Assembly (NCBI RefSeq): GCF_003515065.1
Contig: NZ_QXGH01000036.1
Span: forward strand, 1-64,000
From: Nocardioides immobilis
GTDB lineage: Bacteria; Actinomycetota; Actinomycetes; Propionibacteriales; Nocardioidaceae
Direction: 5' to 3'
Length of the DNA stretch: 64,000 bases
The translations under genes were made by a program, and so were the position numbers. Below are positions 7,852 to 17,220 of the stretch, piece by piece; position 1 is the stretch's first letter; every line of letters starts with the position of its first letter. Below the pieces are notes generated by a model. The model was not told the DNA's origin. It did no database searches and was given only the letters and a program-made list of their open reading frames with translations.

Positions 7852-10590
7852 TCAGCTGCGCTCGATGTCGTCGTCGGACGCGTGAGCGTCGGGGTGGCCA
7901 AGCATCGCGCGACCGGCTTCCAGCCTCGCAACTGGGACGCGGAAGGGGGAGCAGGAGATGTAGTCCAATCCGGTGCGGTGGAAAAAGTGGATCGACTCCG
8001 GGTCTGCGCCGTGTTCCCCGCAGACGCCGACCTTCAGGCCGGGACGTGTCCTGCGCCCTTCCCTGGTCGCGATGTCCACGAGCCGGCCGACCCCGTCGAC
8101 ATCGAGGCTCTCGAAGGGAGAGACGGTGAAGACGCCCTTGTCGAGGTACGCCGCGAAGAACGCCGCCTCAACGTCGTCCCTGGAGAAGCCCCACGTGGTC
8201 TGGGTGAGGTCGTTGGTGCCGAACGAGAAGAACTCGGCGGCCTCGGCCACCCGGAACGCGGTGAGCGCGGCACGGGGCAGCTCGATCATGGTGCCGATCG
8301 GGATGTCGAGCTCGACGCCCTCGCTCGCCCGAACGTCGGCCAGGATCTCGTCCGCCTCGTCACGGACCAGGTGCAGCTCCATGACGGAGCCGACCAGGGG
8401 CACCATGATCTCGGGCCGTGGGTCGCCGCCGGCCTTGACTCTCTTCGCGGCGGCGTGGGCAACGGCGCGCACCTGCAACGCGAACAGCCCGGGCACGGTC
8501 AGCCCCAGGCGGACACCACGCAACCCGAGCATCGGGTTGGATTCGTGGAGGCGCTCGACCGCCGCGAGCAGCCGTACGACGTCGGGGTCCTCGTCGCCGC
8601 GTTCCTTCGCGACAGCCACTTCGACCATCAGCTCGGCGCGGTCAGGAAGGAACTCGTGGAGCGGCGGGTCGAGCAGGCGGATGGTGGTGGGCAGGCCGTC
8701 CATCGCGGTGAGCAGCTCCACGAAGTCTTGGGTCTGCGGGTCCACCAGCTCGGCCAGCGCAGCCTCGCGCTCCTCCGCGTTGTCGGCCAGGACGACTCGT
8801 TCGATGAGCGGGCGACGCTCACCCAGGAACATGTGCTCGGTTCGACACAGTCCGATTCCCTCGGCTCCCATCCGCCGCGCGCGGTCTGCGTCCTCGCCGT
8901 TGTCCGCGTTGGCCCGCACCCGCAGTCGACGTACGCCGTCGGCATGGGTGAGCAGACGGTCGACCGCCCGCACCACGTCTGCCGTGCCCTCGTCGACCTT
9001 GGCCAGCGCCGCGTCGAGTCCCTCCTCGAGCAGAAGAACCACCGGCGAGGGAACGACGGCGAGCTCGCCGAGGAACACCTCCCCGGTCGAGCCGTCGATG
9101 GAGAGTACGTCGCCCTCCCGCACCGTCACCTCCCCCGCTGTGGCGACGAGTCCGGCCGCATCGACGTTCAGCGATTCGGCGCCGCACACCGCCGTCTTGC
9201 CCATGCCTCGAGCCACCACGGCCGCGTGTGAAGTCTTGCCGCCACGGCTGGTCAAGATGCCGGTCGCGGCGATCATCCCCTCAAGGTCCTCGGGGTTGGT
9301 CTCCTTGCGGACCAGGAGCACTCGCTCGCCCCGGGCCTGCCAGGCGACGGCGGTGGCGGTGTCGAAGACGACCCTGCCGACCGCAGCGCCCGGTGATGCG
9401 GCCATCCCACTGGTCAGCAGGGTTCGCTGGGCGTCCGCATCGAACTGCGGGAACATGAGCTGAGCCAACTGGGTGCCGGTGACCCGTTCGAGCGCCTCGT
9501 CCATGGTGATGAGCTGTTCGTCGACGAGCTGGGTGGCGATCCGGAACGCCGCAGCTGCGGTGCGCTTGCCGACACGGGTCTGCAGCATCCAGAGCTTCCC
9601 TCGCTCGACGGTGAACTCGATGTCGCAGAGGTCCCGGTAGTGGGTCTCAAGGCGCCGCATGATCCTGGTGAGCTGCTGGTAGGAGTCGCGGTCGAGCTTG
9701 GCGAAGTCGTCGAGGGTCAGGGTGTTGCGGATGCCCGAGACCACGTCCTCGCCCTGCGCGTTCGCGAGGTAGTCGCCGTACACGCCCGGCTTCCCCGTCG
9801 CCGGGTCCCTGGTGAAGCAGACCCCGGTCCCGGAGGTCGTGCCGAGGTTGCCGAACACCATCGTGCAGATGTTCACCGCCGTGCCGAGATCGTGAGGAAT
9901 GCGCTCGCGCCGGCGATAGATCTTCGCCCGGTCCGTGTTCCAGGAGTCGAAGACCGACCGGGTGGCCAGGTCCAGCTGGCGGCGCGGCTCCTGCGGGAAC
10001 TCTTCGCCGGTGTGTTCCACGATGATCTGCTTGAACTCGTCGACGAGCTCCTGCAGGTCCTTCGCCTCCAGCTCGACGTCGGTCTCGACGCCCTTCCGAT
10101 CCTTGGCTGCGTCGAGGGCCGAACCGAACACCTCGCCGTCGACGCCGAGGACGGTCTTGCCGAACATCTGGATCAAGCGGCGGTAGGAGTCCCAGGCGAA
10201 GCGCTCGTCGCCCGACGCGTCGACGAGCCCGAGCACCGAACGGTCGTTGAGGCCCACGTTGAGGACGGTCTCCATCATCCCAGGCATGGAGAACTTCGCT
10301 CCCGACCGCACGCTCACGAGCAGCGGGTCCACGGAGTCCCCCAGACGGCGCCCGACCTCGTCCTCGAGCCAGCGCAATGCCATGGTCACCTGCACCCGAA
10401 GCTGGTCCGGCTCGCGACCCTGCTCGAGGTAGTGGCGGCAGGCGTCGGTGGTGATCGTGAAGCCGGGAGGCACCGGCAGGCCCAGCCGCGTCATCTCGGC
10501 GAGGTTGGCGCCCTTGCCGCCGATCAGGTCCTTCTGATCCTTGTCACCCTCACTGAAGCGGTACACCAGCTTCGTCGTGGATGTCTTCAT
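7852..10590 (-). CDS. ppdK: pyruvate, phosphate dikinase
   Basis: The 912-aa enzyme interconverts pyruvate + ATP + Pi and PEP + AMP + PPi. The N-terminal ATP-grasp region begins with LIGGKGANLAEM. The central phosphohistidine domain has TSRGGKTSHAAVVARGMGK, with catalytic H455 and the regulatory-type T453. The C-terminal TIM barrel has GTNDLTQTTWGFSRDD and GVCGEHG. Length matches bacterial PPDK. It starts 31 nt after the dhaM/HPr/EI gene on the same strand and is probably the last gene of that operon. The obvious role is to regenerate the PEP that the dihydroxyacetone PTS consumes, or to allow gluconeogenesis during growth on glycerol. No dedicated PPDK regulatory protein gene is in view. Confidence 0.95.
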   Translation of the reverse strand: MKTSTTKLVYRFSEGDKDQKDLIGGKGANLAEMTRLGLPVPPGFTITTDACRHYLEQGREPDQLRVQVTMALRWLEDEVGRRLGDSVDPLLVSVRSGAKFSMPGMMETVLNVGLNDRSVLGLVDASGDERFAWDSYRRLIQMFGKTVLGVDGEVFGSALDAAKDRKGVETDVELEAKDLQELVDEFKQIIVEHTGEEFPQEPRRQLDLATRSVFDSWNTDRAKIYRRRERIPHDLGTAVNICTMVFGNLGTTSGTGVCFTRDPATGKPGVYGDYLANAQGEDVVSGIRNTLTLDDFAKLDRDSYQQLTRIMRRLETHYRDLCDIEFTVERGKLWMLQTRVGKRTAAAAFRIATQLVDEQLITMDEALERVTGTQLAQLMFPQFDADAQRTLLTSGMAASPGAAVGRVVFDTATAVAWQARGERVLLVRKETNPEDLEGMIAATGILTSRGGKTSHAAVVARGMGKTAVCGAESLNVDAAGLVATAGEVTVREGDVLSIDGSTGEVFLGELAVVPSPVVLLLEEGLDAALAKVDEGTADVVRAVDRLLTHADGVRRLRVRANADNGEDADRARRMGAEGIGLCRTEHMFLGERRPLIERVVLADNAEEREAALAELVDPQTQDFVELLTAMDGLPTTIRLLDPPLHEFLPDRAELMVEVAVAKERGDEDPDVVRLLAAVERLHESNPMLGLRGVRLGLTVPGLFALQVRAVAHAAAKRVKAGGDPRPEIMVPLVGSVMELHLVRDEADEILADVRASEGVELDIPIGTMIELPRAALTAFRVAEAAEFFSFGTNDLTQTTWGFSRDDVEAAFFAAYLDKGVFTVSPFESLDVDGVGRLVDIATREGRRTRPGLKVGVCGEHGADPESIHFFHRTGLDYISCSPFRVPVARLEAGRAMLGHPDAHASDDDIERS

Positions 10591-10621
10591 GCGGGAGCCT
10601 CGTCCTTGATCACCGGGCGGC

Positions 10622-13129
10622 TCAGCGGGGAGCCTCCGACAGCATCGTAAGTACGTGCTTGCGTACCTCGTCGGCCCCCGCGAGGGTCAATGCGTCCCGG
10701 GCCAGGGCAGCGCAGCGCTCGACATTCAGCTCGCGGACCGCCGCCTTGACCCTCGGCACGGCGGGCGGTGAGACACTCAGCTCCCGCACGCCCAGTCCGA
10801 CCAGCACCGGGATGGCCAGCTCGTCGGAGGCGGCTTCGCCACAGACGGCGACGTCGATCCTGCCGGCCGCGGCTCGGCACACGTGGTCGATGAGCTGGAG
10901 CACCCCGGGGTCGAGGGCGTCGGAGAGCGCCGCGACAGCACCGTTCCCGCGCTCGGCCGCGAGGGCGTACTGCGTCAGGTCGTTGGTGCCGATGCTGACG
11001 AAGTCGACGTAGGGCAGGAACGCCTCGATCTTCAGTGCCGCCGAGGGAACCTCGATCATCGTGCCGATGCGCAGACCGTCAGGGAGGCCGTCCGGTCCAG
11101 CCGCCTCGGAGAGCACCTGACGGGCCTCGATCATCTCGCCGGGCGTGGACACCATCGGGATCATGATGCTGATCGGGTGGTCTCGCGCGGTGTGACAGAT
11201 CGCCACCATCTGGTCGCGCAGGAGGTCACGGTGGGCGAGGCTGAGCCGGATGCCGCGCTGACCGAGGAAGGGGTTCGCCTCCTGGGGCATCGGGAGGTAC
11301 GCCAACGGCTTGTCTCCCCCGACGTCGAGGGTGCGCAAGGTGATCGGTCGGCCGTCCATGGCCGCGGCAATGGCGCCGTACTCGGCCTGCTGCTCGTCCA
11401 CGTCGGGCGCAGCACTCCGGTCGAGGAACAAGAACTCGGTGCGCACCAGTCCGGCGCCGTCCGCCCCCGCTGCGAGTGCGGCACGGGCGTCGGCCACGGA
11501 TCCGAGGTTTGCGGCCACCGCGACGGGCGTGCCGTCGCGGGAGACTGCGGGCTGCTCGGACAGCGCGAGCTGCCGAGCGCGCTGCCCGGCCGCGTCCTCG
11601 GCGCGCTTCTGGTACTTCTGCAGGAGCTCCGGCGAAGGGTCGATGTGCAGCTCGCCGGTGCTGCCGTCGAGGAGGATCGTCGCGCCTTCTGGGACGCTCA
11701 GCACCTCGGCGCCGGCCGCCACGACGACGGGGATGTCACGGGCCCGAGCCAGGATCACCGCGTGCGACGACGGACTCCCATGAGCGAGGACGACTCCGGT
11801 CACCAGTGCGAGGTCCAGGCTTGCGGTCTCGGCGGGCGTCAGGTCCCCGACCACCAGGACGCCTTCCGACGTCATCCGCCGGGCGGGCTCGCCCGTGAGT
11901 GCCCGGAGCACTTGGTCACCCACCGCGTGGACGTCCGCGGCCCGTTCCCTCAGGTAGGGGTCGGGCAGGCTCGCCCACTCGCGCTCGACCTCGGCCAGAC
12001 AGCCGGCCCACGCGGAGACGGCTCCGATGCCTGTGCTGGTGCGGGTCTTGACGTCGGCGAGCATCTCGGTGTCGGTGAGCAGCGAGAGGTGCGCGTCGAA
12101 GATGCTCGCCTGCTCCGCGCCCACCTCGCGAGCGGTGACGACCCGGACGTGCTCGATGTCGCGGCGTACGGCGGCCACGGACTCCACGATGCGCCGCCAC
12201 TCGGCGGCCGGTTCCCCCACCGGTTGCTGGTCGAGGTCCACGGGCACCGCCGTGAGCCGGCGAAGTGGGCCGATCGCGATCCCGGGCGAGGCCGGCAGAG
12301 GGCCGCTGACCGAGGTGGCCCCGGACGAGGCCTGCGGCTCCACAGCCCCCTCGACGGTCTCGTCGAACCTACGCGCGGCGAGTGTGAGCAGGTGCTCGAC
12401 CGCCTCCTGGGCCTGAGGACCGGCGGCGCGGACCTCGACCTCGTGCCCCTGAAGAGCGGCGAGCGTCGCGACCCGGCTCAGGCTTCCGGCAGGGACGGCA
12501 GGGCCCCCGGTGGTGAGGTTGCGCAGCTGGACCGACGCGTCGAGCGCACGGACCTCGCTGACCAGCCGGGAAGCCGGCCGGGCGTGCAGACCGTGGGGGT
12601 TCTCGACCGAGAAGACGCCGACGATCTCCTCCGTTCCGACGTCGCTCGCATCGGTTGTGGTGCCACCTGGCGGAGGCGACAGGTGCCCCGACTTGCCCAG
12701 GAGTGCGTCGCGCGCCTCGGCCGCGACCTCGGCCCGGCTGGCTCCGCCTGCGGCGGCGACGGCAGCAACGATGAGGCCCTCGATGAGGGGTGCGGGCGAG
12801 AGCGTGACTCGATCGCGGATCGAAGGATCCTGGAGCAGGTCGAGCGCAAGCTCGGTGCTGAGCACCGCACTGCCCAGATCCATGAGTACGACGACGCCCG
12901 CCGGGCCGTCGGCGTGCTCGATGGCCTGCATGATCGCGACCGCGTCGGTGCCGAACGTGGTCTCGTCGAGCCCGGCGGCCACCTCGATCCGAAGGGGCCG
13001 ACCGTGCAGCATCTCGGCGGCCAGCGCCACCGCGGACCGGGCCAGGGTCCGGCTGTGGGAGACGACGACCAGTCCGACGGTCGGTTGGCCGCCCGAGATC
13101 GGGGAGTCTCCCGAAAGGCTCTCTGTCAT
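10622..13129 (-). CDS. dhaM: DhaM phosphotransferase subunit fused to HPr and full-length EI
   Basis: The 835-aa protein holds the whole phosphorelay from PEP to dihydroxyacetone kinase. Residues about 16-140 are an EIIA(Man)-type DhaM domain with H25 in VVVSHS. Residues about 168-255 are HPr with H182 in NPHGLHARPAS. Residues about 275-835 are enzyme I, with phospho-His H456 in GSPSSHAVILARARDIP, the PEP-binding motif GTNDLTQYALAAERGN, and C763 in VCGE. Unlike Escherichia coli DhaM, whose EI part is truncated, the PEP-binding domain is present, so this chain should be able to phosphorylate itself from PEP without a separate PtsI/PtsH. It lies 40 nt after dhaL. Confidence 0.95.
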   Translation of the reverse strand: MTESLSGDSPISGGQPTVGLVVVSHSRTLARSAVALAAEMLHGRPLRIEVAAGLDETTFGTDAVAIMQAIEHADGPAGVVVLMDLGSAVLSTELALDLLQDPSIRDRVTLSPAPLIEGLIVAAVAAAGGASRAEVAAEARDALLGKSGHLSPPPGGTTTDASDVGTEEIVGVFSVENPHGLHARPASRLVSEVRALDASVQLRNLTTGGPAVPAGSLSRVATLAALQGHEVEVRAAGPQAQEAVEHLLTLAARRFDETVEGAVEPQASSGATSVSGPLPASPGIAIGPLRRLTAVPVDLDQQPVGEPAAEWRRIVESVAAVRRDIEHVRVVTAREVGAEQASIFDAHLSLLTDTEMLADVKTRTSTGIGAVSAWAGCLAEVEREWASLPDPYLRERAADVHAVGDQVLRALTGEPARRMTSEGVLVVGDLTPAETASLDLALVTGVVLAHGSPSSHAVILARARDIPVVVAAGAEVLSVPEGATILLDGSTGELHIDPSPELLQKYQKRAEDAAGQRARQLALSEQPAVSRDGTPVAVAANLGSVADARAALAAGADGAGLVRTEFLFLDRSAAPDVDEQQAEYGAIAAAMDGRPITLRTLDVGGDKPLAYLPMPQEANPFLGQRGIRLSLAHRDLLRDQMVAICHTARDHPISIMIPMVSTPGEMIEARQVLSEAAGPDGLPDGLRIGTMIEVPSAALKIEAFLPYVDFVSIGTNDLTQYALAAERGNGAVAALSDALDPGVLQLIDHVCRAAAGRIDVAVCGEAASDELAIPVLVGLGVRELSVSPPAVPRVKAAVRELNVERCAALARDALTLAGADEVRKHVLTMLSEAPR

Positions 13130-13169
13130 GTCCAGTACGCTCCGCTCGCTATTTCATCAGTCAGAAGGC

Positions 13170-13805
13170 TCAGAAGGGCGCTTCGGTGGCCGCTTCGAGC
13201 AGGAGGGCCACGGTCGTGGCGCCGGGGTCCTGGTGTCCCACGCTGCGTTCGCCGAGGTAGCTGGCCCTGCCCTTGCGCGCCAGCATCGGCGTGGTCGCGT
13301 CCCGCCCTGCTGCAGCGGCGTCCCGGGCATGCTTGAGGCCGGTAGCCAGGTCCGCGCCGTCGGCGAGTGCCACGTCGAGCGCGTCGACGGCGGGCGCCAG
13401 CGCGTCGTACATGGTCTTGTCATCGGGCCCGGCCTTGCCCCGGTCCACGACACCGCCGAGTCCGGCACGCAGAGCCGCGGCGAACTGCGGCGCCGATGTT
13501 GTCTCGGCGTCGCCGAGCGTGCTGCCGATCCGCAGGAACAGGGTGCCGAACAGCGGACCGCTCGCTCCCCCGACCGAGGAGACGAGTGTCATCCCGACCT
13601 TGGAGAAGAGTGCCCCGGCCGTCGCCGGCGGGCTTTCGTCGAGCGCGGCCACGGCGGCCTTCATGCCCCGGTCCATGTTCGACCCGTGGTCGGCGTCGCC
13701 GATCGCTGCGTCGAGCTCGGTCAGATGGTCGCGGTGCTCAGCGACCTGATGGGCGAACCTGCGCACCCACTCCTCGAGGGCCGCCGTGGTCACGTTCTCG
13801 TCCAT
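13170..13805 (-). CDS. dhaL: dihydroxyacetone kinase, ADP-binding subunit DhaL
   Basis: This 211-aa protein matches the PTS-dependent DhaL family. The N-terminal motif AAIGDADHGSNMDRGM supplies the aspartates that hold the Mg-ADP cofactor, and the glycine-rich loop SSVGGASGPLFG follows. In this family ADP is a permanent cofactor that is phosphorylated by DhaM and passes phosphate to dihydroxyacetone on DhaK. It starts 3 nt after the dhaK stop and is followed at 40 nt by dhaM, the standard dhaKLM order. Confidence 0.95.
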   Translation of the reverse strand: MDENVTTAALEEWVRRFAHQVAEHRDHLTELDAAIGDADHGSNMDRGMKAAVAALDESPPATAGALFSKVGMTLVSSVGGASGPLFGTLFLRIGSTLGDAETTSAPQFAAALRAGLGGVVDRGKAGPDDKTMYDALAPAVDALDVALADGADLATGLKHARDAAAAGRDATTPMLARKGRASYLGERSVGHQDPGATTVALLLEAATEAPF

Positions 13806-13808
13806 TTC

Positions 13809-14810
13809 TCAGATGCCCCATCTCAACGCTGAAGTGTTCACTGGAGCGTCCCAGAGGGAGAGCACCTCGTCATCGGCCTTGAGCAGCGTGATCGACGCGC
13901 CGGCCATGTCGAGCGAGGTGATGTAGGAGCCGACGAGTGAACGGGCGATGGGTACGCCGTGCCCGCCGAGGATCTTGTTGACCTCGTTGAACAGGACGTA
14001 GAGCTCGATCAGCGGGGTCCCTCCCAGCCCGTTGACGAACGCGATGACCGGGTCGCCCGAGGTGAACGGCAGGTCCGCGAGGATCGGCTCGACCAGCATG
14101 GCGGCGATGTCGCTCACGGGCGCGAGCGGCAAACGCTCCCGGCCCGGCTCGCCGTGGATGCCGACACCGAGCTCCATCTCGCCCTCGCCGAGCTCGAAGG
14201 TGGGTTTGCCGACGGCCGGCACCGTGCACGATGTGAGTGCAACTCCCATGCTGCGTCCGTTGGCGTTGACCTTGCGAGCGACGTCGGCGACCTGGTCGAG
14301 GTCGCGGCCCTGCTCGGCTGCCGCGCCGGCGATCTTCTCGAGCAGCACCGTGACGCCGACCCCGCGGCGACCCGCTGTCCAGGTGCTGTTCTGGACGGCC
14401 ACGTCGTCGTCGGTGACCACCGAGGCGACGCGGGCTCCGGTCTCCGCGGCCGCCAGCTCTGCGGCCATCTCGAAGTTCATCACGTCGCCGGTGTAGTTCT
14501 TCACGACGTGGAGGACGCCGGCGCCGCCGTCGACCAGCTTGGTTGCCGCAAGCATCTGCTCGGGCACGGGCGAGGTGAACATCTCGCCGGCACAGGCGGC
14601 GTCGAGCATGCCGAGGCCGACGAATCCGCCGTGCAGCGGCTCGTGTCCCGAACCACCCCCCGAGATGATGCCCACCTTGCCCTGCTTCGGCGCATCACCG
14701 CGATAGATGATCTTGTGCTGGTGGTCCACCCGCAGCTCGGTGTGAGCCGCCTCGATTCCACGCAGTGCCTCGGCCACGACGTCGTTCGGGTCGTTGATCA
14801 GCTTCTTCAT
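13809..14810 (-). CDS. dhaK: dihydroxyacetone kinase, substrate-binding subunit DhaK
   Basis: The 333-aa subunit binds dihydroxyacetone covalently and presents it for phosphorylation. The substrate-binding loop GGGSGHEPLHGGFVG and the hemiaminal-forming histidine H219 in VGIHGEPG are both present. I place the start at ATG 14810 (MKKLINDPNDVV) because it matches the family N-terminus and sits 31 nt after glpF. A longer frame upstream would only read back into the glpF 3' end. It belongs to the PTS-dependent class, as shown by the separate dhaL and dhaM genes downstream. Confidence 0.95.
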   Translation of the reverse strand: MKKLINDPNDVVAEALRGIEAAHTELRVDHQHKIIYRGDAPKQGKVGIISGGGSGHEPLHGGFVGLGMLDAACAGEMFTSPVPEQMLAATKLVDGGAGVLHVVKNYTGDVMNFEMAAELAAAETGARVASVVTDDDVAVQNSTWTAGRRGVGVTVLLEKIAGAAAEQGRDLDQVADVARKVNANGRSMGVALTSCTVPAVGKPTFELGEGEMELGVGIHGEPGRERLPLAPVSDIAAMLVEPILADLPFTSGDPVIAFVNGLGGTPLIELYVLFNEVNKILGGHGVPIARSLVGSYITSLDMAGASITLLKADDEVLSLWDAPVNTSALRWGI

Positions 14811-14841
14811 GAGAGTTCCTTCGGTTGGTTGCCGGGTCGGG

Positions 14842-15636
14842 TCAGGCGTCCGCGGACTGGCGGGCGACCGCAGGCTCAGGGTTCGGGGCTCCGAGGTCCG
14901 GCTCACCAGCGCTGAGCCGGTCGGCAGGGGTGCGGGAGAGGAAGCCGAACAGCAGCGCAGCGGCCAGGCCCGCGAGGAGCTCAGCAGCCAGGTAGACCGG
15001 CAACTGGTCCCACTTGACCTCGCCGCCGGCGATCTGCTGGACGAGCATCGGGCCGAACGTGCGGGCGGGGTTGATCGAGGCGCCCGTCGTCGGGGCGACC
15101 GGAATGATGGCCGCGAAGACGACCAGGCCGATCGCGACGCCGGCGAAGCCGGCCGCGGCCTTGCGGTGGATCACACCGAAGATCGTGAACACCAGGATGA
15201 AGGTGCCCACGAACTCGGCAGTGAAAGCCTGCGCCACACTCACAGTGTCGGGGTTGTACGCCGCCACACCCAGGCCGACGTCACTGGCCTGCTGACCGAG
15301 AACGCCGATGATCGCGGCAGCGCCCACGATCGCGCCGACCACCTGGGCTCCGATGTACGCCGGCACCTGCCTCCAGGGGAAGTTGCCGGTGACCGCCAGT
15401 CCCAGGGTCACCGCCGGGTTGATGTGGTTGCCACCAATGTGCCCGAGGGCGTAGACGGTCGCGATCACGATCGTGCCGAAGGCCATGGAGATCATCCCCA
15501 GGTCGGCCATCGTGAACGGCGCATCGCCGTTGACGATCAGAGTGGCGGGGACCGACCCCACCCCGATGAACACCAGAAATGCAGTTCCCATGGCCTCAGC
15601 ACCCAAGCGCTGGAACAGATTGGTCTCGTCAAGCAT
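14842..15636 (-). CDS. glpF: MIP-family glycerol facilitator / aquaporin
   Basis: The 264-aa membrane channel has both NPA loops (HINPAVTLG and SINPARTFG) and six hydrophobic segments, as in aquaglyceroporins. As first gene of the operon with dhaKLM, it most likely admits glycerol or dihydroxyacetone. ATG 15636 (MLDETNLFQRLGAEAMGTAF) gives the normal cytoplasmic N-terminus. The open frame continues further upstream, but only through the promoter region. The C-terminus carries a 30-residue polar tail. No glycerol dehydrogenase gene is in the operon, so glycerol oxidation would have to be encoded elsewhere if glycerol is the substrate. Confidence 0.93.
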   Translation of the reverse strand: MLDETNLFQRLGAEAMGTAFLVFIGVGSVPATLIVNGDAPFTMADLGMISMAFGTIVIATVYALGHIGGNHINPAVTLGLAVTGNFPWRQVPAYIGAQVVGAIVGAAAIIGVLGQQASDVGLGVAAYNPDTVSVAQAFTAEFVGTFILVFTIFGVIHRKAAAGFAGVAIGLVVFAAIIPVAPTTGASINPARTFGPMLVQQIAGGEVKWDQLPVYLAAELLAGLAAALLFGFLSRTPADRLSAGEPDLGAPNPEPAVARQSADA

Positions 15637-15671
15637 GCCCGTTCCTCTACTTCCGATAGATTCCGAATGCA

Positions 15672-15688
15672 GTTCGATATTGTCGAAC
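15672..15688. promoter_or_regulatory. candidate IclR operator in the glpF/iclR intergenic region
   Basis: GTTCGATATTGTCGAAC is a perfect palindrome of 6-bp arms around a 5-bp centre. It lies in the 133-bp divergent region between glpF (start 15636) and the IclR regulator (start 15770), close to where a glpF promoter would be. IclR proteins bind palindromes of this size, so it is the likely control site for the dha operon. Confidence 0.6.
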
Positions 15689-15769
15689 GTGATTTGGACC
15701 GTACGCCTATGGTTCACTAGTACGCAAGAGTTTTCGTGAATTCGGTCACACCCCGGAGAGGCAGCACCC

Positions 15770-16534
15770 GTGATCCAGTCGATTGACCGCGCAATTCGGG
15801 TCCTGACCGCGCTCCAGGGCACCCGGCGGATGAGCCTGTCGGAACTGGCCGAGCGCCTCGACCTTGCGCCCTCGACCGCGCACGGCATCGTCCGCAGCCT
15901 GGTCGAGCACGGGATGGTCGTGCAGGAACGCGGATCCAGCCGCTACCAGCTCGGGCCTGCCGTCCTCCGGCTCGGCAACGTCTACCTCGACACTCTCGAA
16001 CTGAGGTCAAGGGCGATTCCGTGGGCGGAGGACCTCGCTCGTCGCACCGGGCTGGCCGTGCGCACCGGCGTACTCCTCATCGACGACGTCGTGATCATCC
16101 ACCACGAGCCCCGCCCCGACGGCAGCCGGCAGATGCCCGAGGTCGGCATCGTCATCCCCGTCCACGCCAGCGCGCTCGGCAAGGCGATGCTCGCGTTCCT
16201 GCCGGAGGACGAAAAGCGGGTGCTCACGTCCGGAGACCTACGCAGCATGACCGGCGAGACCACCACCTCGCCCGAGACCCTGCGCGACCAGCTGGACCAG
16301 ATCCGGGCAACAGGCGTCGCGGTCGAAAAGGACGAGGCCGTGATCGGCGAGAGCTCCCTGGCCAGCCCGGTCTTCGACTCCTACGGCGAGGCCGTCGGCG
16401 CGATCGGCGTCGTGGTCCCATCCGGCGGCGACCTCAAGGGGCACGACGTCAGCGACCTGGTCCGCGAGACTGCACGGGCGGTCTCCCGCGAGCTCGGCGC
16501 AGCGGCCTGGCCGCCGCGCCGGCCTGGGCAATAG
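15770..16534 (+). CDS. IclR-family transcriptional regulator
   Basis: The 254-aa protein has an N-terminal winged helix (SLSELAERLDLAPSTAHGIV, about 22-42) and a C-terminal IclR effector domain (VPVHASALGKAMLAFLP is the conserved signature). It starts at GTG 15770 and is divergent from the glpF-dhaKLM-ppdK operon, with a palindromic site between them. It is the probable local regulator responding to dihydroxyacetone, glycerol or a related metabolite. Whether it represses or activates cannot be read from the sequence. Confidence 0.92.
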   Translation: MIQSIDRAIRVLTALQGTRRMSLSELAERLDLAPSTAHGIVRSLVEHGMVVQERGSSRYQLGPAVLRLGNVYLDTLELRSRAIPWAEDLARRTGLAVRTGVLLIDDVVIIHHEPRPDGSRQMPEVGIVIPVHASALGKAMLAFLPEDEKRVLTSGDLRSMTGETTTSPETLRDQLDQIRATGVAVEKDEAVIGESSLASPVFDSYGEAVGAIGVVVPSGGDLKGHDVSDLVRETARAVSRELGAAAWPPRRPGQ

Positions 16535-16580
16535 GTCTTGTGTGGGCCCCGCCCCTTGGTCGTTGACCCACCCTCGCCGC

Positions 16581-16883
16581 ATGGTCGTGGCGGCGGTGCG
16601 TGAGTGGCACGAAGACCCCGGTTGGGGCGCGCTCGACAGCTCCGAACGATCTCTGGTTTACCTGGGGAACCGCGCAGTCGTAGGCGGCGGGGTGCAGCGT
16701 CTAAGTGGGCGTTGTGACGGCGCCCTTCCGGCCAACGTTCAGGGAAGTTCGTCGTCGAGTCCCTGCGGCTCTCCGTCGCCGGATCAGCCGACGCCTCGAC
16801 GCGCTCGCTGCGGAGGGCGTGACGATCGTCCGAGCGCCGAAGGCTCCGGTCGGTGTTCCAGCACCGGCCGGGGCCGCCTATGA
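16581..16883 (+). pseudogene. possible cold-shock-like gene fragment
   Basis: A frame from ATG 16581 begins MVVAAVREWHEDPGWGALDS, which resembles the start of small actinobacterial cold-shock-like domain proteins (VREW...GWG.LDS). After residue 21 the similarity stops and the sequence becomes unstructured and Ser/Pro-rich. It therefore looks like a truncated or recombined gene. The region between the IclR gene and tRNA-Tyr contains several such partial frames. Confidence 0.3.
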
Positions 16884-17128
16884 CTTCCCTTCATTCGAGT
16901 CTGGCACGCGACAACTTGGCGCCGTCAAGCGTCGGGGTCTTGCTGTGGATTAACCGGCTCACGGGCACCTCGGAGATCGCGAAGCCGCTCGGCGTGAGCC
17001 GACAACGGACGAGCCAGCCAGCACAGCGCGAGGACTTCCCAGAGCCCGTCGCGCGCCTCGCCGCAGGCCCGATCTGGGAGACGACCGACATCGAGCGATG
17101 GTCTCGCGAGACCGGTCGGATCGACTGA
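16853..17128 (+). CDS. small HTH protein, possibly a remnant
   Basis: The C-terminal 55 residues form a clear short DNA-binding module: GTSEIAKPLGVSRQRTSQ is the helix-turn-helix and DFPEPVARLAAGPIWETTDI is the wing typical of AlpA-like or Xis-like proteins that end in an ERW...RID tail. The N-terminal 35 residues look unlike the family, so the gene may have lost its own start or begin internally. It lies just outside the 3' end of tRNA-Tyr, a common insertion site for integrative elements, and could be what remains of one. Confidence 0.45.
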   Translation: MFQHRPGPPMTSLHSSLARDNLAPSSVGVLLWINRLTGTSEIAKPLGVSRQRTSQPAQREDFPEPVARLAAGPIWETTDIERWSRETGRID

Positions 17129-17220
17129 GTCACGACCAATCTCGGGCGGCTCGCGCACCAAAATTCTGACCGAAATCGCCGCGCTGGATCGCACGTGGAT
17201 CGCACGCGAGCGAAATGCGA

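Noticed and set aside
10883..13336. An 817-codon open frame antisense to dhaM.
   Set aside because: Same explanation: the minus strand encodes DhaM-HPr-EI with all catalytic histidines, and the plus-strand translation is low-complexity and Arg/Gly-rich.
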